A stretch of DNA of 64,000 bases from Blastomussa wellsi (lineage: Eukaryota > Cnidaria > Anthozoa > Scleractinia > Plerogyridae), in NCBI GenBank assembly GCA_947652115.1, contig OX393574.1, forward strand, positions 12,379,900 to 12,443,899, in the 5' to 3' direction. Positions 41,485 to 52,021 of this stretch are shown piece after piece. The notes beneath the pieces were generated by a model. The model saw only the letters and a list, made by a program, of their open reading frames with translations. It made no database searches and was not told the origin of the DNA. How positions within the stretch are numbered: position 1 is the first letter of the stretch; each line of letters starts with the position of its first letter. A program made the position numbers and the translations under genes.

Positions 41485-44400
41485 ATGCAAAACGTTTTTC
41501 CTGCCCGTGAATTGTACAATTCAAATCCTTGGTGAGTCTTTCAACTGTATTTTTATTTTATTTATTAACATAACAAATATCCAGTCGTTCTAAAACAACC
41601 GTGTCTTAAGAAAAGGAGTCGTTTTTCTTGCCACACGAATACCCAGTAAATGACATTGAACAGAAAACTGGGTTTCTTAAAACTACACAAGAGTCTAAAT
41701 TTGTTACTTTGGTTTTCTTAGCACACTTTAATTTTGGGGAGACTTTTGCAAAAGCCGAACCGCTTAACTGGCTTCCTTATTCCGGTGAAAGGAAAAGATT
41801 TAATTTCAAGGAAACCGAAGAGTAATGAAATTCAAACTTCAAACCTAAGACGAGATAATTATTTCTGTGAGCTTTTCGTGTTTATACACCAAACCTACAG
41901 ACAAACACCAACACCTCCTCAGCTCATCATGTCATCCTCAACATACTAAAAAGGCTATTCCATTCAGTTTAGCTCTTCGCATCCGCCGTATTTGTTCTAC
42001 TAACGCTAAATTTAATCTGTGGACAACTTGTCCTTACATTACTAACGGTCTAAAACACTACACTTTCTTTTCCACTGGCGAAATCCGTAACATCAAATCA
42101 CACATAACCTGTAACACCAAAAATTTAATCTACATGATTCAGTGTAACCGCTGTCATTTACAATACATAGGTGAAACTAAGCGACGTCTCAAAGACAGAT
42201 TCAACGAACACAGACGCTCAGTCGACAAAACTAACATTAAATCCAAACCCACTACTGTTGCCGAACATTTTCTTTCTCATCCTAACCACTGTCACACTGA
42301 CATGCAATTAATCCCGCTTGAACTAATTCACTCCTCACGTGACTCAATCAGAAAAGCCAGAGAGTCCTTTTTAATAGATTTAGGGGGGACATTGGAGCCC
42401 CATGGACTGAATAGACCCGATGAATCTTAAAACTTGTAACTAACGAAGAAATGTTTTATTTAGATCAACTTATAATTCATGTTTGCTTTGTAGCTCTCAG
42501 TCTATTTTCATTTTTATTTTATATAGGCATTTCTATCTTTTTCTGGAATCATCTTGTATACGTAATTCCGCCACGCCTATAAGTTTCGAAATACGTATTG
42601 CGACATCACCATAATATATTGAAATTTCATGTCAAAAAATTAGTAATATCCTAAACCTGAAGAAGGCTGGTCTGGCCAGCCGAAATATTGTTCAAAATAT
42701 ATCACGTTGTTTCAGCCTTGCAGAAGTCTTTGACTTATCATCGTTTATATTTATAAATAAGGGTCTTGAAAGCAGTTGTCTGTGTGTTTATAAGTATTAA
42801 TTGTTTTTTTTTTCTTTTTACACTTTTCCAGCCGAGATATGTGGGACAGCGAGCAATATAGCCAAGCACCCATGTCGTGTTCACAAGGCTCTCAAAACAG
42901 CTCATCTGATTTTTTTTCTCAGTCCAAGACGAGCCAGCTGAAGGGTTTCAACACGTTTGATGTGTGGTCTCAACCAACGAATTCACAACAGATGCCCGAG
43001 GTAGGTGCCCTTAGCCGAAAGCTTTTTAAAAAAACTGGAGGCTTCTTCGTTTAATTACATTCTGACAACTTGGTGGACCAAGTTAATGTAGGCTTCATCA
43101 TAGAGGCCCTATTAAGAGTTTTTTGGGATACGGGATATTTGGGTAAAAAATTATAGGGGTACGGGATATTTTGGGGGAAAAATTGGCTTAAACTGATCAC
43201 GTGACGCGAGATCATCTGCGGAGAGACACTATCAGCCCCATTCAAATTTTCTCCGATTCTCACAAACACTTCATTGTTTTAATAGAAAACTTGGGCTCGT
43301 AGTCAAATTGTTAAATAGAAAACTCGGGCTCGTAATCTAATTGTTATTCGTAGTTTCGGCTAACCGTTTGCACCCGTTCTTTATCAATTAAATGCAATGG
43401 AACGCAATGTAGTGCAAAACGTGCGTCATGCAATGCGGTCTTAATGTAGCGTGATGAAACGCTTTTTTTTTCTAACAATTCTTTTATTCTGAAGGACGAG
43501 CCAGCAAAGTATTACATGAAATACATGACAAAACCTCCGCTGTTTTCATCCGAGACTGAACGCCAATCTCGTCAACAGAAACCTCAGACAGCAGCTAACT
43601 ATAGAGAACTGATTGAAGTTCAGAAGAAAAAGACCACAGAGAGAGATGACAGGCAGGTTGCCATTACAGACAGCTCTCCCTTAATTGGGACCGGCACTAA
43701 CTGTCCGACTAAGAGAGGGATCCGGCCGGTAGAGCGTTTAGATACAGTGCAACAACAATAATTTACTCAGTTTTATTCAGTCATTTACAATTTGAAAGAC
43801 GAGCCGATTGTCCCTGTTATAGAAGTGTGCATCTAACAGAGTTGGGATCAGTTGAAACAAGTGTCCGTTAAGAGAGCGTTTGCTGTATTGTTTTTATTTT
43901 TAATGATTTTTATACTTTCGCATTATAGATACAGTTGGAAACACGGCCAAAACAAGTCAAGTCAAGTCAGACAATATTAAGATTTTTATTCATTTTTTTT
44001 TTCATTGCAGGGATGTTCTTGATAGCTTTATATCTCTACTTAAAGACTATACAAAAGAGGTAGGCATCAAACAGTCAGCACAGACTGGGGTATTTTCATG
44101 TTTTTTTTTTCTCATGGGGTGAAAAAGAAAACTGGGAAAGAAGGCCAGAAAAATAATTCAAAGGGAAGCAACTCCCTCTCTTTCCGTAAAAAATGCAATT
44201 GATATTTTTGTAGTCGTGCACTTAAGCCTGGTTTTCACTAGCGACGCAGTCGGAGTCGGATTTGTATGCGGAGTCGGAAGCAGAGTTCGATTCCGCTTAT
44301 GACTCCGTCGGTTACGATCTAATGAAAACTAGATTGTCGGAGTCGCAAGCAGAAAGGAAGTACTCGGAGTGCCTGAAACTAGCAATGTGATTGGTTTGTT

Positions 44401-47400
44401 CTTCCGTTTCTGCTTGTGACTCCGACAATCCAGTTTTCACTAGATTGTAATCGACGGAGTCATATGATAAGCGGAATCGGAAGAAAATGGAAACGTTCTT
44501 GATTCTTCCGACTCCGATTCCGTCGTGCTTATGACTCCGCGTACGACTCCGATTTTCGATTTTCACTAGGTCGTCAGCTTTCTTAAGACTCCGCTTAGGA
44601 CTCCGACTCCGACTCCGTCGCTAGTGAAAACCAGGCTTTAGAAAGCTTAGCTAGTTTACAGGCATGTTACAGGCATGCCACTTGAGGAAGCAAAAAAATT
44701 CAGCTATTTCAAATAAACAAAACATAGCTAAACTGGAAGGAGAAAGGCCACTTGGCTATTGACCAAGGATTACAACACCAGCGCCCTAAACCACTCGGCC
44801 ACATTGCGTTGTTGTGTCACCGCCCCCTCTTCCCGGTATAAGACGAATAGGATGTGGACCACACACCTGAGGCACACCTGAGTCATGAACTTTTCATGGT
44901 GTATGAAATAATAAAATACTTTTGTCAGTAAATGGTATCTTTTTATTGATCAGGTAAAAACCGCAATGGATTCTTTTAAGGACAGTATTGATTCCACACT
45001 AGCCTCCAAAGCAGAACAGATTGCTTCAGCCGCAAGCGAGTCAGCTGATCTAATAAAGAAATGTAAGAATCTATAATCGAATGATTATACTCTTATTCTC
45101 TTTCATCAAAAAGTGGTAAACGTAAGTAGTGATTTATGTTTTGTTCATTTTCCTTAGTGAAAGACGACTTACTAGAAGGCTTTGGTTCTTTAAGGAGAGA
45201 TCTGAAAGAAAACGAAGAGCTGAAACAGGTTGTTACTAAGGTAAAGACGGTGAATAATAACTTATGCATGTAAGCTTCTGGGTATCCAATCTCTAACTCA
45301 GGCATGTACTCTATCCTTTAAGAAAGAATTCATATCAGCTGTGTTAAATCGGCGGCTGAGTTGCTTTTATTTTTCTCTACTGATTTAAAAGACTGAATGT
45401 CAGCTACTTTATTGAATCGGTGTCCGAGTTACTTAAAAATTGTTACTTTCAACGTTTGTTAGGAGAAGATAAACCTCAGCCTAATAATTATCCAAGATCT
45501 ACCGTTCAAGTCTCAGAGAAACCAAAATTCATAAAGTCTCTACTTCTTTAAAACCAAAAAAGTTAAAAGAAAAAGAAAACAAGCGGCGGTTGCAAACATT
45601 ATCAACAGACAACGCATGGTCTACTAAACTTTTAACTTATTTTCTTAACTTATTTTCTTTTCCTTTTAAAGTTGAAATGGCCGAAGAGGAACCTGGAACA
45701 GTCTACAAATGGGCGTAGTCAGGATTTTTCAAACGGAGGGGAGGTGGGGAGTCACACCCAGGGTACTCACCAGATTGTCATGTCGACATACACACTGTCA
45801 CGGTTTTACTTGTTTACTTAAAAAAGTCTCATAAAATTAAGAAGGGTCAGGGGCACCCTTGGACCCCCGGATACGGACACTAGAAGCTCATTTGGTGTTC
45901 TCTGTGGGGAGGTTTGACTGTAATTTTTCATTAGTAGAAGTACTGAATTAGTTTCTTAATTTTCGTCCTTTCGCCCTGAAGCAAAATGAAAAGATTGTTG
46001 AACAAGATTCGCAAATCAAGATGCTCCAGACTCAGCTGGAAGACTCACGTGCACGGGAGGTTAAATCGATAGAAAAGCAGGAAAAATACTTAGAACGAGA
46101 TGATAAGCTTCTACAGAAAATGGATGAGATCAGCAACCGGCAAATATCTGCGCCACAAGTTTCTTATCCTCTAAATCAAATGTCCATGGTCGGAAATATT
46201 AGTCAACATCAAACTTCTGAGTGTCTACAGTACTCAAGGGAGGGATACGTTCCACCGAACCAAGCTGTCATCTCTTCTCATCCTTATCGTGATTGGGGCA
46301 GAACTGAGTTCCCCTCTTCCGTCCCACTCCATCATATACAACCCGCGCCACACCCATCAATTCAGAACACAACGAGAGCAGAAGCGTTTCATTTGAATAT
46401 GCAAGCTCAAAACTACATACCAGCTGCGCCGGCGCTAGACTATCAGCAGCACTCACAGTCAAATCTAACTGCGTCTAAGTCGGCCTTTTGGAGCCAGGAT
46501 AATGCTGTGGTTCCTGCGTCCGTCAATATCCAGCACACGGCTGTGCAAAGTCAACAAACGGTTAGTCATCCCACTGCTGCTATTGCTCCAATGCAAACTG
46601 CCCCGAACCATGATCAACAACCTGTTTTCCTGCAGGAAGGGGACATAACGGAGCCCATGATATCACAAGGTATTTAAAATTGTATTCATTCAATTGTACA
46701 AAAAAATGACAACAGATTTTATTCAAACCTTGCCTATTATGTGCGCGCTTGTTAATTCGACGCGTATAGAATTATGTCCAGTAAGGATTGGCAGTGCTAT
46801 AATTTGCATTATTATATGGCAAGGAAATGGCAAGCGTTCTGATTGGTTCTTTTTTGGTCGGGATTTTGCCATACGGACCGTTTCCAGTAAGAGGTTATTA
46901 TTTCACCAGTGGCGTCACACCAATTGACCTCCTAGCATTAACTTGTGTGCTCTTTGTACTTCATTTTGAACAGTTACATAGTTCTCGAATTCTCCAGTCC
47001 CTCATGATCAATGATGACTCCTGTTTGCTTCAGGCTATGTAAGTTCGCGCGCCATTTTCATTTTCTTAAGTATTGCGAGTAAACCTCGGTTTTCTGTAGG
47101 AACTAAACTGCATATTCACATTATCGTGCCGTGAGTTCTCAGGAGCTGCATGATATCAGAGAAACTAGGACGCCTTTGTTAATAATTTGTTATGAATTAT
47201 CTTTTCTCTATCGAAAAAATGAAGGTGTTTTAAAAAATAGAAAAAAGAAATATATAATTCTCAGGTTTCACTATGGAAACCACGGTGGTCCTTTGGACGG
47301 CATTTGAAAAGTTTTCCGAAGTCAAGATACCGTCTTGAACCATTATACAGTTCATTCAAGTCTGCAAGAAATCATGAACGTAGCTAACTTTGTGAATGAA

Positions 47401-47709
47401 ATAATAAAACCTTTTTTGTAAACTTTAGAATGATTTTTTCTGCCTCTAGAGGTAAATAACCCTGTACGGGTTTGCTATCTTTCTTGTAAATCTGGCTGGA
47501 AGATTTGCTGAAATTATTACAGTTTAATTTTTCACTTGGTGCATGCCCATTATACGACATGCTTATATTTCTCGAAACTTGGCATTTTTTGTTTTGTTCA
47601 GTGTAGTTTTATTACTTCTCGAATTTGCTTTTCAAGGCTGACAAAAAATAAACTTAAAATAGCAGGAAAGGCATCGTCCCCCGGGTGGGCTTGAACCACC
47701 AACCTTTCC

Positions 47710-47749
<40 letters not shown>

Positions 47750-50700
47750 TTCTCTACGAAATGCGACCATTGTTTTAGCGTGCGATCAAGATCGTACGGC
47801 TCATGCCATGCATAGTGCATCAAAAGAATCGGTGAATCCAGAGTGGATTCGCCGGTTCCTTCGATGCACCATGATCCGAGTGATCTGGGATCAGTGATCC
47901 GAATCCGTATTATCCCAGAGGAACGCACCCTTATTGTTTATCTGATTTTTTATATTATTTTTTGTGTGGCTGAAAGGGACACTGCCACGAGTATAAGTTC
48001 AAGAATTCAGCGGCCCAAAAACATGTTTACAACATTGGAAATCTACAAATAACGGTCAAGTTTTCATAAAATTACTATGCCAGTGCACTGAAGCTGTATA
48101 TGAAATGAAATCACCGTGATCCCACCAGGAGTCTTAGATCTCAGAACTTGAAAAAGCCAGGCTGACTTTTTCAAGTTCTGTCCTTGTGATTTGGAAAAAG
48201 TGATGAAAGGTATTTTCGGTCATCCTCTACCTTAAACAATTTGTTTCATTTCGTTCTCTTTATGTTCTGGGAGCATTTCCTGTATGGGTGAAAGAACTTA
48301 GTCATAATTTTGTGGCCATTTTGCTAAAAATTAAAAGTGGAAAAATGTACGTGACAGTTTCCCTTTAAGAGTCAAATGTTGTTTGTCAGGGGAACACGCA
48401 CCGATAGAAGTTGCTTCTGTAGTGGGAAAACAACCACATGAGATAAACAGAATTGTAACCTCTCCAGGGGCTCGAGCGCCTCTTCTTTCAAAAGCTGTCT
48501 GGCCTAAAGAGTCCCCCATAGCCGCCGTCCACCCACAGGTTCGCGTCAAGAAAGAAGGTAATGGCGAGAAGGCGGAAGGTACATAAATGTGAGAACAAAA
48601 ATAGCATGCTGTATGAAAGTTAGACCTTGTTAGAAGCTAAGCTTTTCACTTAAATGAAAACTTACGGAACTACAAAAAAAGTTGACCCGTTTACACCTTT
48701 CTTAGTTTTTGTTTTTCTCTTGAATAGGGTGTCATTTTTTGGGTTTGGTCCTTAAATAGGGAATCAAATTCCGTTTACTTTATCCTCAAATAGGGTCAGG
48801 GTTTAAGAACCTTTGCGGCATAAACCTATTCAAAATTTAAAGGAGTACCTTCCCCGAGGCCAATAAATTAAACTAGCACTTCTGAATCAATGGTATACTG
48901 ACGTGAAATGTGTAAAATACCCACGTATGGCATATATTCGTAATGTGTGGTGGAAAACACCCAAGCCAATGTTTTGCATCAATGTATTCAAACAACGAAG
49001 AATTCAAAACATTATGCAATACTTCCCAATCAAGCTGTCTATTAAATATCTCAGTTGTTCAATAAAAATCGTAAAATTGCGCATTTCACCCTATGTTACA
49101 GTTTCTGGATCACCCTGTGCTAAGAGGGTTCGGAAAGAAGATCCTTTTGACATATTTGTCTTCGACTTGACAAGTTCGTCAGAGGAAGAAAGCTTTGATG
49201 CTCAGACTTCGTTAAAGTCGGCACCTAAATACCCCGTGAACACATATGCAACGAGGTCAAAGAAACTGCAAAAAATTGGCACAGGTACTCTTGCTATCTC
49301 AGATGAAAAAATATACCAACAGGTCAAAGCTTCCCCTCAAAGCCACCCGCTACAGAACGTTTTGACAGCAAAGACAGATGCTTCATATTTGCGTAAAAAA
49401 GCAGCCTCCACTTCAAAGTCAAGAGAAGATAGTGGTGCAGGCGACAAGACCCATGGATACAGTAAGACTTCTGCTGACAACGATACTCCAAAGCGCCCAA
49501 TCAAAGCCCAACTGGAAAATGGGATTCCGAGGTCCAAAGTAGCACAAAATGTTTTCCAGGTAATCAGATCGAAGTAACCAGATGAACGGCACAATTCGTG
49601 TTCAGCCCCCTCTGAAGTGTTATATGGTAGATTAAGAATAGCAGTCGTTTTGAACGGTCAACCCGTTCGGTGGTCAGACTAGACTAGACTCTGATTTCAT
49701 TGTTATGTTTTGAGGTAATACGCCCCACGATTAAACGCACAAAGTTAAACAGTGTAAGAGAGATGTCTACTCACCGATGTTTTCGAAATAACGGCTCCAG
49801 GAAAATGTACATAGTACATTAAATACTTGACGTAAAAAGTTCAAAGTACCAATTATTTGTTGTGATATTTTTCAGAGATCCAAGACAACGTTTAAACGAA
49901 ATCTTGTCTCTGCAAAGAGAGCCTTGTCGTTTGATGCGTCGGTCTTTGATGGTAAGTGAATGGGGGAAGCTAGCAGGAATGTAAATTCCTATAACTCTCT
50001 TTCAATTAATAATGATAATCATCATCATCATCATCATCATCATCAACAACAACAACATCAACATCAACGTTAACAAAAACAACACTATCAGCTATTATAA
50101 ATTAACTGAGATACCACGCGCGCTCTCATTGGTTGATAGGTGTGTTTAGATGAGAGTTTGTAAGAAAAAAAGAAATATTTTATAATATCAATAGAGCACT
50201 TTTGCCGTGTTTACATAGCCTCGTCTAAACATTAGGGGGTTTTGGAGAATTCTCGAAAGATATGCAAACCCTCGACTGCGTCTCAGGTTTGCATAACTGT
50301 CTCGAATTCTCCCAAACTCACTCGTGTTTAGATATGAGGTTAAGTAAACACGTTCTCGATTCGCAGCTCGAGTTTTGATTTAAAGTATTTGCTCCGTTCG
50401 TCTTTGAAGCAAAATGAGAGATCGTCGAGCACACTCACTGCCAATTTAAGCGTAGAATAAGACAGTAATAAGGTAGACCAGGAAAACTTTAACAGTATTT
50501 TTTTTCTACAACTCTTCAGAAAAATGTAGATTTAACAGTTATTCCTCGAGCCCGATTGGGCTCTGAGTCAATAGCCCATGAGGCCGAAGGCCTCATGGGC
50601 TATTGACTCAGAGGCCAGAGATATCCCGCGTTGGATATGAAGTGATAAAATAACCAACGAGCGCGTAGCGCGAGTTGGTTATAATCACTTCATATCCAAC

Positions 50701-51138
50701 AAGGGCGAATGGAATAATTGTTTTAGTAAATTCTCAAACCGGGTTTTGCCGCCGATTTTTATTTCCACAATTTTACAAAGCGTAAAATAAAAACTTGGCG
50801 CACTATTTTCCATATGACGTTAAACTCTGACTATTGGCTCATAGTCGGAGTTTTTTAGCCAATCAAAAAGCTAGAAATGCAATAGTCGGAGCTGAGAACA
50901 TACTAATACTAGTTATCCGGAATAAGGCGTGACTAACAACGTTTTTACCGCGCGCGATCTGTACAAAACTGTTTGATAGCTACTGTAATGGAGTTTATGT
51001 AACGGATCATATAATTTAGGAAAGAAGTTAATGCTCTTTATTTCTCTTGCAGGACTGGATGATGATGAAAATATACAGCAGATCACAGAGAGCATCCGTA
51101 AGCACACGCAAAGAAAGAGGGCTGCCAAAGTGCTTTAA
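41485..51138 (+). CDS. IHO1: IHO1 (CCDC36)-like meiotic recombination protein
   Basis: Eleven exons: 41485-41531, 42832-43000, 43495-43652, 44011-44059, 44954-45062, 45158-45240, 45982-46669, 48390-48557, 49102-49559, 49876-49951 and 51053-51138. Phases agree throughout and give about 696 residues. The match to vertebrate IHO1, from memory, is the N-terminal block K-Y-M-T-K-P-P-L-F about 20 residues before a Lys run (Q-K-K-K), then R-D-D-R-D-V-L-D-S-F-I and an amphipathic coiled coil of about 120 residues over exons 4-7. A Gln/Pro/Ser-rich disordered middle follows, then a basic C-terminal exon. Family role: IHO1/Mer2/Rec15 scaffolds DNA double-strand-break machinery on meiotic chromosome axes through HORMAD proteins. 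The donor after 43652 is GC, not GT, and exon 8 has a second in-phase donor at 48578. A Penelope fragment sits in intron 1, a tRNA-like gene in intron 7. Confidence 0.68.
41868..42740 (+). mobile_element. Penelope-like element 3' fragment with GIY-YIG endonuclease
   Basis: The frame 41867-42430 begins with the end of a Penelope-type reverse transcriptase (K-P-T-D-K-H-Q, H-P-Q-H-x-K-K-A-I-P, L-R-I-R-R-I-C-S). It then jumps to a GIY-YIG domain: N-L-I-Y-M-I at residues 86-91 and Q-Y-I-G-E-T-K-R-R-L at 99-108, with the conserved R111 and H115 spacing. Typical elements have a longer stretch between the two parts, so an internal deletion is likely. The 3' region to about 42740 ends with 'cctgaagaaggctggtctgg' and its complement, a hammerhead-like core. 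Upstream of 41868 no further reverse transcriptase is visible. Inserted in intron 1 of the IHO1-like gene, same strand. Confidence 0.75.
44225..44637. repeat. PIF/Harbinger-like foldback with GACTCCG sub-repeats
   Basis: Ends AGCCTGGTTTTCACTAGCGACG and its reverse complement, flanked by TTA on both sides. The inside is a mosaic of 'gactccg' and 'cggagtc' words in both orientations, giving several possible hairpins. Intron 4 of the IHO1-like gene. Confidence 0.8.
44768..44826 (-). repeat. tRNA D-arm-like fragment
   Basis: The minus strand reads 'atgtggccgagtggtttagg' and 'gcgctggtgttgtaatcctt', like the 5' half of a Leu/Ser-type tRNA. The T arm is not recognisable, so it is a remnant or SINE head. 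Confidence 0.35.
47675..47749 (-). tRNA. tRNA-Asn (GTT), possibly a pseudogene
   Basis: The minus strand starts GTCTCCGTGGCGCAATCGG, has an anticodon loop CTGTTAA (anticodon GTT) and a T arm GGTGG-TTCAAGC-CCACC. A run of six A on the plus strand (T on the gene strand) lies about 27 bases downstream and could stop RNA polymerase III. Two faults: the anticodon stem has a G30-G40 mismatch (TTCGG against CGGAA), and the 3' acceptor strand has one extra G. Both suggest a decayed or tRNA-derived copy. Intron 7 of the IHO1-like gene, opposite strand. Confidence 0.6.
48668..48850. repeat. Dispersed repeat, copy 2 (partner at 3640-3965)
   Basis: Near-identical to the stretch beginning 'aaagttgacccgtttacacc' near 3810, with about 5-10 differences. 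Recent relative to most repeats in the window. Confidence 0.8.
50018..50075 (+). repeat. Compound (ATC)n / (AAC)n microsatellite
   Basis: About nine ATC units, then AAC and ATC units mixed. Confidence 0.9.
50105..50350. repeat. Family A foldback, copy 3
   Basis: Inverted relative to copies 1 and 2: 'actgagataccacgcgcgct' first, then 'tttggagaattctcgaaaga' and 'cataactgtctcgaattctc' as arms. Confidence 0.65.
50560..50705. repeat. Two adjacent hairpins
   Basis: Hairpin 1 at 50570-50613 pairs 'gagtcaatagcccatgaggc' with its exact complement. Hairpin 2 at 50631-50701 pairs 'ttggatatgaagtgat' plus 'aaccaac' with 'gttggttataatcacttcat'. A weaker relative of hairpin 1 is at 27515-27550 ('gaggccgaaggc'). 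Intron 10 of the IHO1-like gene. Confidence 0.75.
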
Positions 51139-51143
51139 ATATT

Positions 51144-51149
51144 AATAAA
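51144..51149 (+). terminator. Polyadenylation signal of the IHO1-like gene
   Basis: AATAAA six bases after the stop codon at 51136-51138. Very close to the stop, so the 3' UTR would be only about 20-40 bases. Confidence 0.5.
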
Positions 51150-51298
51150 TATTAAAAAAAATAGCTAGAGAAAGATTGACATTTTGTTAATAAGTTGTCA
51201 GCTGTCGAGGCGTATATTTATCCTGGTTCCAGAGGTGACCAGAGGTTTTCTCTTTCGCGCCCTCTGTACATGTGACGAGCATGACGTATTTTAATTTA

Positions 51299-51299
51299 G

Positions 51300-51339
<40 letters not shown>

Positions 51340-51412
51340 TGGAAGTATAACAATATAATTTGGTTTTATCAACTGGGTTGATAATGTCAATTGGCCACCG
51401 TAAAGAGATTTC
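51299..51412 (+). repeat. Family B repeat, copy 3 (truncated)
   Basis: Starts 'gagggggtaagtttctaaag' and stops after 'ttggccaccgtaaagagatt'. Lacks the foldback and hammerhead-like right part. Confidence 0.7.
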
Positions 51413-51901
51413 TCAGGGGTTAGCTACTGTTAAAATTCTCTGTTAAAGAGATTCTGTTAGCCTGCATAACAGAGCAGAGAGTAAGGTGAAGGGATAAAAA
51501 TATTTTGCTCAAGATTAGCAACAACAAAAATTTCTAAACCGTTCTGGTCCCGAAGAATGAAGGGCGGGCGAAATGAATACATACTTATGCACACCTGTGC
51601 CTGATATTCATTCTTAGCTATTCTAAGTCAGTTTAATGTTAATTATTTATACGTTTTGTTTTCGAGTGCTGATATTTAAATAAAGAAGATTTGACTTATA
51701 AATAATTTGTTTTGGCTGCTGAAAGCTATACTCTGCAAACGCAGAGAATTCAAGAACGGCAAACCTTTCGCTTTCTGTGACGGAATCATTTTTGAGCAAA
51801 TTGTGGAGTAATTACGGGAGTAATTAACATTTTAGAGACTGGGAACAAATTATCCAGTTCAACCAATGAGCGCGCGCATTAGCGTTGTTTTGACAACATA
51901 A

Positions 51902-51917
51902 TGACGTCGATATAAAG
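51902..51917 (+). promoter_or_regulatory. CRE-like site and TATA box of the RD3-like gene
   Basis: TGACGTCG at 51902-51909 is followed directly by ATATAAAG at 51910-51917, about 105 bases before ATG 52022. The spacing suits a core promoter with a cAMP-response-like element next to the TATA box. Confidence 0.5.
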
Positions 51918-52021
51918 AGAAACATTCGATCGATCGCTTTCAATGTAGAAGGAAACGTTGAGGAAGAATGTGATTACAATTTGGAAGAGAAAGCTTGTTT
52001 CTGAAAACGAAAAGTAATTTG

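Noticed and set aside
41628..41949. N-terminal part of the Penelope protein
   Set aside because: These frames lack reverse transcriptase motifs; recognisable sequence starts near 41885.
45675..45720. Possible extra exon of the IHO1-like gene after tttccttttaaag at 45671
   Set aside because: The frame continues to the decayed repeat at 45720 without a donor, while exon 45982-46669 joins in phase directly.
48903..49100. Upstream extension of IHO1-like exon 9
   Set aside because: The frame is open but there is a good acceptor at 49101 in the right phase, and the upstream part is AT-rich intron-like sequence.
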